NCBI GenBank assembly: GCA_905250025.1
Contig: CAJNOJ010000032.1
Span: 47,501-111,500 of the forward strand
DNA length: 64,000 nt
Source: Adineta ricciae
Lineage: Eukaryota > Rotifera > Eurotatoria > Adinetida > Adinetidae
Reading direction: 5' to 3'
Numbering within the stretch: the first letter of the stretch is position 1; every line of letters begins with the position of its first letter. A program made the position numbers and the translations under genes. This document shows, in pieces, positions 36,345 to 48,602 of the stretch. A model generated the notes under the pieces. It was not told the origin of the DNA and made no database searches. It saw only the letters and a list, made by a program, of their open reading frames with translations.

Positions 36345-37450
36345 TCAGACAGAATAACAAAATGGTGATGATAACGGATCATCTATGACACAAACTGTTT
36401 GTGAAGGAAATTGTAAAGAGCATTGGGTACAACATGATGTATTACATACTACAGAATCTCGTGGCAGAAATGAGCCATAAGATGAACAAGGACAACAACC
36501 ATTATCAGCTGTATGTACAATGGTAGTTGCTGGTGGATCAGAATAGTATATCTTTAACAAAAGACACAATGAAATTAACCTTTCTCTGCGTATTGAATGT
36601 GATAATTTACCTTAGGCGGCGGTGGTAAAGTATTAATATGACGAGTAATAATTCGTGGTGGTGTATACGGTCGATTTACAACTTGTAAATTTGGATGTGA
36701 TAAAAGTCTTTGAACTAGATCATCTTCACATGACTTCTGCACGCATACAGTTGTTCCCGCATTTGGCAATTGAACACACGTTGGAGACGATATCGCTCGA
36801 TTATCCTTAACGACTATTGTTTGTTGGCGTTGAGGTAAAGCCGCACTTTGTGTAATAACTGTAGATGAAGGTAATCCACTATTACAAATAGACACTTTTG
36901 CAAGGTTGTCATCTACTTGTCCTTGCTTTTCCATGTGTTGTTGTTCACAATGATTAAATGCGCGCATAAGTTTCAATACTAGTAGACAGGCATCGTCCGT
37001 ACTTTGTGTAATAAATGTATAGCATAATGCGTTGTCGAAGCCATGAAAAACAGCGACAAATATCGGTGGACCAATAATACGGTGAGCATAACGATTAGCT
37101 AAATCAACATTTTCGAAATCACGTTGAATAATTTGATCGGGATTACGATCATCCGACGGATCACGACGCATACGTCTCAAAGCTCCACAATAAGCTAAAT
37201 GTTCGACAGGTAAATGTAGAGTTCGATTTTTCGTGTCTGTTGGTTCGAATGCGAGAAATTCACCAGTATCACTAACTGATAATGACCCTTCTTGTCCGAT
37301 AATATCCTTATCAGGCCTTGCTAATTTCGATCGAAGAATATCTTGAACTAAATCTGTTCCGTCCGATGTTGCGTAGAATGCTAATGGTTCAACGGCGATG
37401 AATTGAACTATTAATGTTCGACGTTCAAGATCCATATAACGAGAAGCCAT
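36345..37450 (-). CDS. PTB/PID-domain-like protein with Cys-rich tail
   Basis: Two exons (37450-36611, 36551-36345) give 348 aa. The first 145 residues read as a PTB-type fold: VEPLAFYATSDGTDLVQDIL, SLSVSDTGEFLAFEP, then LHLPVEHLAYCGA and PIFVAVFHGFDNALCYTFIT ending in a helix VLKLMRAFNHCEQ. This resembles the FAM43/phosphotyrosine-interaction group, but the match is structural and not strong enough to name. A linker with VQRLLSHPNLQVVNRPYTPP leads to a Pro segment PPRIITRHINTLPPPPK, and the second exon adds a Cys-rich tail (NGCCPCSS, CNTSCCTQC). It would act as an adaptor binding NPxY-type peptides. Its Pro segment repeats in the gene directly downstream. Confidence 0.66.
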
Positions 37451-39607
37451 TGAAAGTTAAATTTCGATTTGAATCTGATACGAAACGGAAAAAATTAGTA
37501 GTTAATCATTAACCACAAATATCGTTTAGCGTACTACTCAGTCACGGTTCGATTCACAAATAAAGATTGGCAAGAGAGTATCAAATGTACAGAAAGAAAG
37601 AGTATCATTTATTATCGATCAATGAAAGAAAACGACAGCGACGATACTAAATCACTTTGACAAGGCTAACAAATATTTTGTTCCTTGACCACATTCTAAA
37701 GGGTATACAAATAGAAGGTAATTTCACCGTATCGTATTTTTTCATTGAAGATTTGTAAAAGGCATTAATTTTCTTATTCACGCTATTTATCATTAGAAGA
37801 AAATGATTTTCCTACTAAATAAAAAAGTATTACACGCGACACAAATCAATCTTATCAATAATTTTCATCATCATTACTAATAGTGAAGTCTTCGTACGTA
37901 TTAAGTTATGCACTATACAAAAGTAGAAATGATTGAAAGATGCGAAGGACAGCTAAGTTGCCATTGAATTCTCTACAATCTGACAAATAGTAATACACCC
38001 AAAAAAAAACTTTTGTTTGTTTCTTTCTTGATGACCAAGTCCATGCGAATACATTTTGTATTGATATACTTGACGAAATTCAAATGGAAATCTGGTTTTG
38101 CAAAGTATTCGCATAGGTTATCAAGGTAGACGTGGTATCTATAGGGAAAATGATGTGCTTTACGAAGAATTAAGATTTCCATTAACAATCATAAAACATT
38201 ATCAGTAACATAGCATGTGAATCAATATGATTCGGGCAGTTGTACTTGTCAATAAACGACAAATTAGTCCGATGACATACATAATTAATGATAATTCCAT
38301 TAGAATAAATTTTCTCCAGCCCGAAAACTCATCTCTATGCTGTTCATGTCTTTGCTAGGAATCCAGCTATTCAAGATCTTGATTCATTGTTACAATCTGT
38401 TTTGTTTTCAACCGGATTGACTCAGCAGTATATGAAGAAATAATCAAGATTCTCATCAAAACTTTCTTCCTCAGTTCGAGATTTTTTGATTGAGAACGGT
38501 CTTAAACGAACTCGTCAGAGTACGCTTTGAGAAAGTTATATTCGAGCCGAAATCGGATTCGTGAATTAACACGTAGAATTGAATGGGAGAAATCATTCTC
38601 AATAGCTCACTTAGCACAACTCTAATAGATTCAGCTATAGTGCATCGAGAACGTGCTCCTCTCATTGTTCATTCTCAATCGACTATAGATATCGAAGATC
38701 GAACGTTGTCCTTTTATGAATTCTCTTCATAGAAGAAATCAATAAATCGTTCAGTACAGATGCGTCAAACGTGTACGAAACGAAAATGCAACAGTCAATG
38801 ATTATTGACAAATCGTAAGTATTTGATTTACATTTTCACACGGTTCTCAGATCCTGCTCTTATCAATCTATAGGTTGTAAAACCTCATAAAACAATCATA
38901 AATGGATAATTAGTTTTATCTTTTATATTGATCGAGAAGACGTCAATCTAACACGTGAGATTGATTCTGTCTAGCAGAAAATGATTGTTCCAATCATCAC
39001 CATTATGATTACACGGAACAATACATTTGGAAGTAAATTTGTCTGCGTCAATCATTCCAGGAAGAAAAAGTTATTTCTCTATGACAGAAATCTGTAATAT
39101 AATCTACATCCTGTTGATTCCTACTTCATATTTGCTAAAAACTTGTTCTTAATTAAATCTAACAAAACATCACTAAGATAATTATTATTGAGATGAATAG
39201 TGTTTATTTAAGAAAGAGAAATCAATGATTTGTATTGCCACAACACAGCTGGAAGTTATTTCTATCAAGCTCTGCACCGAATCATTCAGAATCCAGCCAT
39301 AACCAATCCAAATTCTCACATCGATTTCTTCTTTTTATTTTCGTTCTCTTGCTCATCCTCAATGAACAATACATGACCAATTGTATTCTACGAGCTTTCA
39401 CAAATGCTAACACATTGCCTTGCTCATCTATTATTCCTCTCTATCCTATAGGATTTACAATCAAAATGGCATGGCATGTGTGGATAAGTATAGAAAGCAC
39501 AGAAAAAGAGAATGCCTCGAAGAGTATCGACGAACAGAACAAGAGCGAAGGATTCACAAAGAAGAAGAAAGTCTCGTGGAGAACTCAAAATAGTGTCATT
39601 CAGTCCA
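37451..39607. other. Gene-poor stretch, 2.2 kb, before GPCR copy 1
   Basis: No intact gene was recognised. The right end (39235-39607) is open in two overlapping frames and corresponds in part, with many differences, to the 5' flank of GPCR copy 2, so it is probably the 5' UTR and promoter of copy 1. The 38320-38800 segment looks like broken coding sequence but could not be assigned. Confidence 0.4.
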
Positions 39608-40597
39608 ATGTATAACTCGTCAGAGATCGTTCGTCACAGACACCCGAATTTAGTCACCAACAAGGTTCTCTTCGTCATCGTCATCTCTGTCAGCATTCCA
39701 AGTGTCTTCATCAATCTCTTTGCAACATATCGATTGCATGGCAATACCAAACTGAGTGTGTTTGCATTTCGTTGCATTCTACATGTCAGCTTACTAACCA
39801 CATGCATTTGTGTACCATGTTTCGCCATGGAGTTGTACTTCAACTCCCACTTTCCCTCATCACTACAATTGTGCAAGATCTGGCTCATTGTCGACTATTC
39901 ATCTGTCGTGTGTCTTGCTCTTCTCGTCTGCTGGGCATCTATACAACGGCACATACTCATATTCGGTCCCATGCACATCAAGAAACTGCAATCGACATTG
40001 AAGTTCAAACTCATGCCCATCATCTTTGCCTTCGCTTTTCCATTGATCTGGTATTCGGTGTTGATATCAACATGCACCTATGAGGCTGTCGATGTGGACA
40101 ACTTTCGATGTCGACCGTGTTTCGAAGATGAGAAGACAGTGTTTCTGATTGATATCTTGTTCAGTTTATTGTTACCATTATCGATTACGACCGTGGCAAC
40201 ATTTCTTCTACTCATACGTATCATTCGTCTTCGCTTTCGTTTGTTTCGTTCGAACGTGAAGAAGTGGCGCCGATGCAAACGTCTCACACGTCAGATGATT
40301 TTGTTTTCTTTTATTTATCTAGTTGGTCTAATGCCGTACGTGTTAACGAACTTGAACTCTCTGTACAACTTCTGGCCGCGGATCAACGACTTTTCTTACA
40401 TACAAATCGCAAACACGTTCACATATGTTCCTTGTTGTTTCTCGTCGTTTTTGAGTATCTATGCGTTTCCGGAAATCTGGAAACGTCGACGGAATCGAGG
40501 TCACCAGCGAAGTGTGAGAAGAAATCAGAAATGTGAAGAAACATCGCTGACATCACCGTCAACCTTTGTGGGTACGAAAACTCCAAGTGAAGCATAA
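39608..40597 (+). CDS. Intronless rhodopsin-type GPCR, copy 1
   Basis: Single-exon seven-transmembrane receptor, 329 aa from the ATG shared with copy 2 (MYNSSEIVRHRHPNL). TM1 VLFVIVISVSIPSVFINLF; TM2 FRCILHVSLLTTCICVPC; TM3 LCKIWLIVDYSSVVCLALL ending in IQRHI in place of DRY; TM4 LMPIIFAFAFPLIWYSVL; TM5 FLIDILFSLLLPLSITTV; TM6 QMILFSFIYLVGLMPYVL; TM7 IANTFTYVPCCFSSFLSIYA. The C-tail is basic, then Ser/Thr-rich. The family looks like the large bdelloid orphan GPCR group; ligand unknown. An in-frame ATG at 39512 would add 32 residues that have no equivalent in copy 2, so the shared start is preferred. Confidence 0.85.
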   Translation: MYNSSEIVRHRHPNLVTNKVLFVIVISVSIPSVFINLFATYRLHGNTKLSVFAFRCILHVSLLTTCICVPCFAMELYFNSHFPSSLQLCKIWLIVDYSSVVCLALLVCWASIQRHILIFGPMHIKKLQSTLKFKLMPIIFAFAFPLIWYSVLISTCTYEAVDVDNFRCRPCFEDEKTVFLIDILFSLLLPLSITTVATFLLLIRIIRLRFRLFRSNVKKWRRCKRLTRQMILFSFIYLVGLMPYVLTNLNSLYNFWPRINDFSYIQIANTFTYVPCCFSSFLSIYAFPEIWKRRRNRGHQRSVRRNQKCEETSLTSPSTFVGTKTPSEA

Positions 40598-41815
40598 TGA
40601 GAAGTAGACATGTATTATAGAGTGTGAGATTTTTTCTTTGTATTGTTTATGAATCTGATTCAATGGTAAATAATAAAATTAGTGGTTCGTAAAAGATCAT
40701 TGACAAAGGACAGTTAGCCTCTAAATAGTATTAGTTAACAGGAATTATGTATATTGAAAGAAAACCAACACCGAAGTTCGAAAGACGTCGTCTGCGTCTT
40801 ATTGTTTACATCGAAATGAAAATTTATTTTGGTAGAAGGCAAGAACAAAGATCATGAAGAAGAACAGAAATTCACTGATCATTTTTCGTTCTGATAGAAA
40901 CGGATTTTTGAGATCCCCAATGGATCAGTATCTCGGCGTGGAACCATCTAAACCATCATTCAGTATATTATATTTATGATTTAACATCACAGTTAAAAAG
41001 AAAGAAGAGAAAATAGTCTTAGTTGTTATCATATTCTCGAGTGATATTGTCAAAAACAGTAAATATTGCATTCATATAGGGAAAGAACATAAGTATAAAT
41101 TGCATTCGATTTTTAGCTACAGTTGATTTTCGTTATTACAATCAAGGTTAATGAAAATGAGAAGTGTACTCCAAACATTAATATGCATGACTAAATGTTC
41201 GAACACTGTATGTTAGTTCTCAGAAAAAGCGAAACCATTTGATAGATTTATCATTCAACTAGTTTTAAGAAATTCGGCATATCGGCTCTCTGTAATGAAA
41301 AATCTCGCATAATACTTTCTGAAATCTTTGAAATTTTCTTCAGTTGATTATTTTACGGTCGCATCGAGTTGTCATTTTATCAACTGTACAAAGCTGAGAC
41401 ATATTTTATTGTCATAAGAAAGTTTATCTGAAACACGAATCAACAAAAACTACTTTAGAAGTTGAACGACAATCATCGTCGTTCCACATAAATATTTTTA
41501 TTTTCATAATAAAAATAATTTTTCACATTCTCTGTCTGTTTCAGTTCCTGAAGTTTGTCATGTTCGTCGCCATTAACCACATCCCAAGTCGAACAATCCG
41601 GCACGGAAACGGTCGGCTCCGTAGTATTTCCGATGAGCGGAGCCGGTGTCCGGATTTATTTGGTTTGGACCAGAACAGACAGAAACATGTCAAAACTGGT
41701 AGCCGGACACGGTTACCACATTTCTTCATTGAATTCCTTGCTTTTTTCGGGCGGGTTCGGCTGAGAAATGGCGAGCTTCCTCAGAGATTTTGTCGGAAAT
41801 TCTTCGAATCCTGCT

Positions 41816-42218
41816 TCAGGAACCATCGTCCTGGGTAATGCAACACATCTTGACATGTTGGAATTCATGTTTCATCTTTTCATCGAGAATTTTAACCCAT
41901 TGCACAATATGATCGGTATCGGTCAACACTATTGCAATAGCTTCAATTCGAGGAAATAACGTGATCTGGAAATCGGCTTGACTAGTTATCGTCATCGGAG
42001 TAGATCGAAACATCCATTATTGCCAATAAAGGAAAAACCTTGCGAGTAAATACTTCATTTCCAGGTGAATCTGCAGTTTTTCCCATATGAAAACGGTTTC
42101 GCTGAAAAGAAAATTCTTTAGAATTAGTTTGAGCTTCTAATTCTCGAAAATTATACTGTGATTCTCTAAGAAAAAGTTGGAGATGATTTTCGAAGCCAAA
42201 AAAAAGTTCATCTTTCAA
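41816..42218 (-). pseudogene. Frame-broken coding relic, unrecognised
   Basis: Two minus-strand open frames overlap at 41982-42013. The upstream one runs RNRFHMGKTADSPGNEVFTR to VFPLLAIMDVSIYSDDDN and stops. The downstream one continues as FPRIEAIAIVLTDTDHIVQW and VKILDEKMKHEF. Both read like real protein, so a frameshift near 42000 or a missed intron is likely. Family unknown. Confidence 0.35.
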
Positions 42219-42443
42219 ACTTACTGTTGTGGACGAAGTGAACAGATTATTTGATCATTATCAACAAGTAACGCGGCCTAGTAGCTGCTAAACCCTCTAC
42301 TGAAAGGATAGTATTAGAGCGCTAATATTCGTCCAAAGAGAGAAAAAGGATATTTCAGTTGAACGATCTAATCATTTGGTAACTTGTCAAAATGTTTTAC
42401 GTAGGCTAATTTCGCTTCTTGAAATCTTCTGAAATTACCACTT

Positions 42444-42480
42444 AGTCGTTTGTTGACCACTCACGGCTAGCCATTGGTAC
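42444..42480. repeat. Dispersed palindromic element, second site
   Basis: AGTCGTTTGTTGACCACTC followed by ACGGCTAGCCAT at 42463-42474, one base off the perfect palindrome at 19503-19514. Confidence 0.6.
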
Positions 42481-42971
42481 CTAATAAGTGTTTCCTGAGA
42501 TTTTCATATAAAAAAGTACCTCGCTCTCGTTGAATCCGTCTCTAGCAAAGTTGACGATCTACATAGTTTTTTCTCGAAGCTCGAAAAGACGTCATATATA
42601 CATATATACATTAGCAAAATTATGGACAGTATGCGATACTCTTATAAATCTCGCTTTTAACTAATTTTCAAAAGAAACGTATAGTCGTTCCCATGCGTAA
42701 TCATCTTACTATCTCAACTTCATTCGGACGAAGACGAGCTCCAAAAATGAGCTCATTTCGGAAAATTAATTCATAATCAAAAAGTTAGAAACTTTACATC
42801 GGTATATAATTCTCCGGAAAAGGTTTCAATCTTCTCTCCACCACGAGGAACCTTAAATAGCTACCAGCTACGTTCGTGCAGAGCAACGATTAAGTTCTGT
42901 CCAAGAAATCTTAAAGCTCTATAAAAATCACAAAATTTGCTCTTTAAAATATTATTCTACAAATCGACGAC

Positions 42972-43003
42972 CAGTCGCTCGTCGGCCTCCGGCGGCTAGC
43001 CGT
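42972..43003. repeat. Dispersed palindromic element, third site
   Basis: CAGTCGCTCGTCGGCCTCC, then CGGCTAGCCG at 42993-43002. It has the same left flank (AGTCG-TCGTCG-CCTCC) as the 19471 copy but a shorter spacer. Confidence 0.6.
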
Positions 43004-43408
43004 TACGCGTACATTTTCACTCTTCCATGTAGTCTAGAACTACTTTTGAAACTAATCCATTCATTTGCTTCTATTCCTTCTTTAAAAGTCACCCTCTTTG
43101 TGCTACTGTAACTCTCGAAGACAATACTTGACACACGAAACATTATTTTGAGTGACCGGCATCAGATGATATTCGTATAGTATAGCTGTTTATGAAAGTG
43201 TGTGATCTCATTAATATGCTGATGACTATGGAGATCTAGCAATCGAACGCCAGTCAACTATTGCATTTTGTTCTACAATATCGCCGCTTAAAACACTATC
43301 GTCTAAAAAAATTGATCCTTTGTCGCAAAAAAACGAGTCAGAAAGTGTTTATGAAAAAAGTAACCTCAAATTCGTGAACCTCGATTACCCTATAGTCAAC
43401 CCTTACTG

Positions 43409-44400
43409 CTACCAGCGACCATCGATCGATAATATTTGAAGACAAAATGAACGAACGAAAGGACGGACATCAACTCGTTTTTCCAGTGATATCAGCTCGG
43501 CGCATAATCCTTCTTTCAGTAGAGGGAACAAAAATTCGAAAGATCCATTGATAAATTCATGATAAGACCTTATTTGAAAGCCTTCATTAACAACACTATT
43601 GTAGCGAAAAACAAATTTCTTCAAATCAGGCATATGCTTTGTAATGAGATATTCCCATCGAGAATCATTCAAATAGCTGTTCACTGTGTCATTAATTGTC
43701 ATAATTAAAACTGTCAATTCAAGAAACAATTTCGTAAAGAACTCTTGAAATCTATCGAATATCAAGCTATGTGTTATTATTGTCAAATGTTCTAAATTCT
43801 TCGATTTGATTGATTCTTTGAATTTCATATCATAGTGTGATTCGATTAGATTCGAGCATGAGAAATGTGAAAGTTGAGAAGCATAAGACAACAAATGAGC
43901 AAGTTCATCGAGAAAAATCGGATGAAAAATAACCAAATACTCGAGAGATGAAAACTGTCCATGAACAGCAATTGGTAAATCAAGATTGAGTCTTTGATAT
44001 GTTGATGCATCTAGCTTCAAGTATCTTAATGGCTTTAAATCGAAGATAATTCGATAAACATAAGCAAAATCATCGTTCTGACTATCAAGAAGAGAAGCAG
44101 TAAGAGACGAGAGGTTTGGCAAAGATTTTAGGTAAAACATCATCGCGATTAATTTGAATGTTGAAATTTCATGGAAAATAGCTGATTGAAGACGGATGAA
44201 TGATGAATCAATGTTGCATGTATTAAAATGACAAACAAGTGGTTGATTCGGCACACGTTACAATCGTTGACATATGTATAACAGTTTTGGAATGTCATTG
44301 TTGATTCAGAACAACATAGAATATTTAAGAAATAAGAAGAATTAAGAATGTTTTGAAAGCGAGTGTTCAGATTTGAAAATGCTCGATTGAATTAGACGAT
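43409..44400 (-). pseudogene. F-box/LRR-like bdelloid gene, broken
   Basis: The 281-codon frame 44254-43409 reads as the LRR-like body of the large bdelloid F-box protein family: SSFIRLQSAIFHEISTFKL, FYLKSLPNLSSLTASLL, FSSLEYLVIF, RWEYLITKHMPDLKKFVFRY. Upstream, in another frame, codons for FSNLNTRFQNILNSSYFLNIL and MTFQNCYTYVNDC match the expected F-box-proximal part, but it is separated by a frameshift at about 44225-44245 and has an in-frame stop just before (about 44390). Such proteins normally carry an F-box for SCF ubiquitin ligases, here not intact. The last 70 residues also depart from the family ending. Most likely a decayed copy. Confidence 0.62.
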
Positions 44401-45777
44401 TCCTATCTAGAAGATTTGAAAGATGTGCGGAGTATAAGAAAATAACACGCGATTGAGCTTCAAAACTTACTCTCTGATTTTGAATGACAGATAGAATATT
44501 TGTCATAATTCATAATGATTCACGAATTCGTTAATGCAGATAAGAGTGATTCTTGGCTGTACACAACATCAATTCGGTTTTGTTCTTTGTTTGACATCAT
44601 CGAAATGCGCTCATTATGCCGCTGTTGGATGTGCAGTATCATCGACAGAAATAGAAAGAGAGCGCTGAATTTGATCTGTGTTTAGGGTATGAACGCACCA
44701 GTTCCAGGGATACTGATTTCTCGGTCTGACTGTAGTGGTGCATTCCTATTTTAGATTGTTTCGCTTACTACTCATAGTTTATCAAGGGAAAAACATTCCA
44801 TTCTATGTGCGGAATTCACATATGGTTATTTGAAAAGAAATTGTTCAGTGAAAATTATAATCTCCAGGTTTTCGCTATACCTACCTTTGTTACGAACACG
44901 CTTGCCACTTTTCGCGAACTCTTTTTGCTTAGAGAAAAATTCTCAAGAACTCCACGTCTTAGCTCGAAAAAAGCATTGTTGATAAGCTCATGTGACTCTT
45001 TTGCGTAGAGTATACCATTCTATTACATATAGAAAGCGGTGTTACAGACATGATGATCACTTCAGTGAGCAAAAAATCTTTTCTGAAACTATTTCATAAG
45101 TATATCGGTGAGCTGGACTATCGTTCTCAGAAGGGAGAGCAGACAGTCACCTCACTCTGCCCCTACTTGGTTCGACCCGCCTGTACATAAATAATTAATG
45201 TCAAAGTTGTATTCACGTGAATGAGAGAGAAAAATCAAAGTGAATTTATAACTAAATGCTATTTTCCGTATTAAAATATATAGTTAGAATTCATACAATA
45301 TTTAGTTGTGATGAACCGTCCGTGTATGTGTAACAATAAGAAAGATAGAGAAAATCGAAGGAAAAGATGTGCCTCAATATGTAGACAAACTCCGACCAGA
45401 TGATCTTTATGAAAGTATTTGCTTGTAAAATACTTCTACTGATTTCTATTGTGAAAGCACAGGAGAATGTTGCTTCTATCAAAAGATACTAGACTATACG
45501 CTGTAAAGTATCGCTAAGTTCACATTCTCCTATAGGTTTCTTGTTCTTAACTTTGTTCTTTTACCTCTTCTCAACTAAAAATAACCTTGGATCCCATCAA
45601 CCTTCATGGAAACTAACACACTCTCTTCTTCTTTCATTTTCTCCGTCTATCTTATAGAATTTATAATGATTATGAAATGTGTCTTCAAGTATAGGAAACA
45701 AAAAAAAAGAGTTCAACCAGAAAAAGACCGACGAACAAAACAGAAGCGAAGAACTCAAAACAGTGTCATTCAGTCCA
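44401..45777. other. Stretch upstream of GPCR copy 2
   Basis: No gene was recognised up to about 45600. From about 45640 it shows the diverged counterpart of the copy 1 5' flank (CTATCTTATAGAATTTA against CTATCCTATAGGATTTA at about 39443). Confidence 0.4.
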
Positions 45778-46767
45778 ATGTATAATTCGTCAGAGATCGT
45801 TCGTCACAGACACCCGAATTTAGTCACCAACAAGGTTCTCTTCGTCATCGTCATCTCTGTCAGCATTCCAAGTGTCTTCATTAATCTCTTTGCAACATAT
45901 CGATTGCATAGCAATACCAAACTGAGTGTGTTTGCATTTCGTTGCATTCTACATGTCAGCTTACTAACCACATGCATTTGTGTACCATGTTTCGCCATGG
46001 AGTTGTACTTCAACTCCCACTTTCCCTCATCACTACAATTGTGCAAGATCTGGCTCATTGTCGACTATTCATCTGTCGTGTGTCTTGCTCTTCTCGTCTG
46101 CTGGGCATCTATACAACGGCACATACTCATATTCGGTCCCATGCACATCAAGAAACTGCAATCGACATTGAAGTTCAAACTCATGCCCATCATCTTTGCC
46201 TTCGCTTTTCCATTGATCTGGTATTCGGTGTTGATATCAACATGCACCTATGAGGCTGTCGATGTGGACAACTTTCGATGTCGACCGTGTTTCGAAGATG
46301 AGAAGACAGTGTTTCTGATTGATATCTTGTTCAGTTTATTGTTACCATTATCGATTACGACCGTGGCAACATTTCTTCTACTCATACGTATCATTCGTCT
46401 TCGCTTTCGTTTGTTTCGTTCGAACGTGAAGAAGTGGCGCCGATGCAAACGTCTCACACGTCAGATGATTTTGTTTTCTTTTATTTATCTAGTTGGTCTA
46501 ATGCCGTACGTGTTAACGAACTTGAACTCTCTGTACAACTTCTGGCCGCGGATCAACGACTTTTCTTACATACAAATCGCAAACACGTTCACATATGTTC
46601 CTTGTTGTTTCTCGTCGTTTTTGAGTATCTATGCGTTTCCGGAAATCTGGAAACGTCGACGGAATCGAGGTCACCAGCGAAGTGTGAGAAGAAATCAGAA
46701 ATGTGAAGAAACATCGCTGACATCACCGTCAACCTTTGTGGGTACGAAAACTCCAAGTGAAGCATAA
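45778..46767 (+). CDS. Intronless rhodopsin-type GPCR, copy 2
   Basis: 329 aa, differing from copy 1 by three bases in 990 (two silent, one Gly to Ser in RLH(G/S)NTKLS). Same seven transmembrane segments, the same IQRHI at the end of TM3 and the same C-tail. No in-frame ATG lies upstream within the open frame, so MYNSSEIV is the natural start and fixes the start of copy 1. The flanks on both sides are clearly diverged from those of copy 1. It lies 6,170 bp downstream of copy 1 in the same orientation. Confidence 0.86.
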   Translation: MYNSSEIVRHRHPNLVTNKVLFVIVISVSIPSVFINLFATYRLHSNTKLSVFAFRCILHVSLLTTCICVPCFAMELYFNSHFPSSLQLCKIWLIVDYSSVVCLALLVCWASIQRHILIFGPMHIKKLQSTLKFKLMPIIFAFAFPLIWYSVLISTCTYEAVDVDNFRCRPCFEDEKTVFLIDILFSLLLPLSITTVATFLLLIRIIRLRFRLFRSNVKKWRRCKRLTRQMILFSFIYLVGLMPYVLTNLNSLYNFWPRINDFSYIQIANTFTYVPCCFSSFLSIYAFPEIWKRRRNRGHQRSVRRNQKCEETSLTSPSTFVGTKTPSEA

Positions 46768-47412
46768 TGAGAAGTAGACATGTATTATAGAGTGTGAGAT
46801 TTTTTCTTTGTATTGTTTTATGAATCTGATTGAATAGTAAAGAATAAAATCAATCATTCGTAGAAATTTGACACGCATTGCTGAAACGGAAATTGAGAAA
46901 ATGTGCGGATGGAAACCGTGATTTCGAATGTGAAATTGGACACTAAGGCCAGAGATTTGCGCGAAAAGAAATATTCGACAGTTCCTGCTTTTCTATTAAA
47001 TCCATCAACGTAACGTTTTCCATGGCAGTTCAAATCGATACATATAGATACAGATATATCCACAACAATAAAAGCCGATGTTCTCACAAAAAGAAAGGAT
47101 GATCAGCAACAAGACAACAGTAAAAACAAGCTCTCTTAGATTTCTCTCTGTGTTTTATACTCTGGATTAAAAAAGCATGTTTTGCACACAAACAAGTATG
47201 TATATGTATATAATTACAACAAAATACAAAACAAAATGTAATTCATTGACAGGGGACAGTTATTCTCTACGTAACATTTGTATAACATGGTATATGTATA
47301 TTAAAAAAAGGAACAACGAAGACAAAACACATTTCTACTAACAAATGAAAGAAAGGGAAATAAACTTGGAGACATGAATCTAGGTTTGAGTGTTCAATAA
47401 TATGGGTACTTG
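46768..47412. other. Spacer between GPCR copy 2 and PDE6D
   Basis: 645 bp between convergent genes. The first 90 bp match the copy 1 3' UTR closely, then diverge; 47245-47335 again resembles 40700-40790. An AT-rich run TATGTATATGTATATAA lies at about 47195-47212. Confidence 0.45.

Positions 47413-48602
<1,190 letters not shown>

Larger units (their letters stand above)
40598..43408. other. Loose region between GPCR copy 1 and the F-box relic
   Basis: The first 200 bp resemble, with many differences, the sequence downstream of GPCR copy 2 (40700-40790 against 47245-47335). It then contains a GC-richer patch with nested inverted repeats (41560-41760), a frame-broken minus-strand coding relic (41816-42218), and two copies of the palindromic dispersed element (42444-42480, 42972-43003). 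No intact gene. Confidence 0.45.

Noticed and set aside
39512..39607. N-terminal extension of GPCR copy 1 from the ATG at 39512
   Set aside because: Copy 2 lacks an in-frame ATG in the matching place and the extension is not conserved, so the shared ATG at 39608/45778 is more likely.
39772..40083. Other-frame ORFs inside the GPCR genes (also 45942-46253 and several minus-strand ones)
   Set aside because: They appear identically in both copies only because the DNA is nearly identical; the seven-transmembrane frame explains the region.
45121..45185. Possible tRNA around GGTTCGACCC
   Set aside because: The TTCGA loop has no matching 5-bp stem and no acceptor or anticodon arm could be folded.
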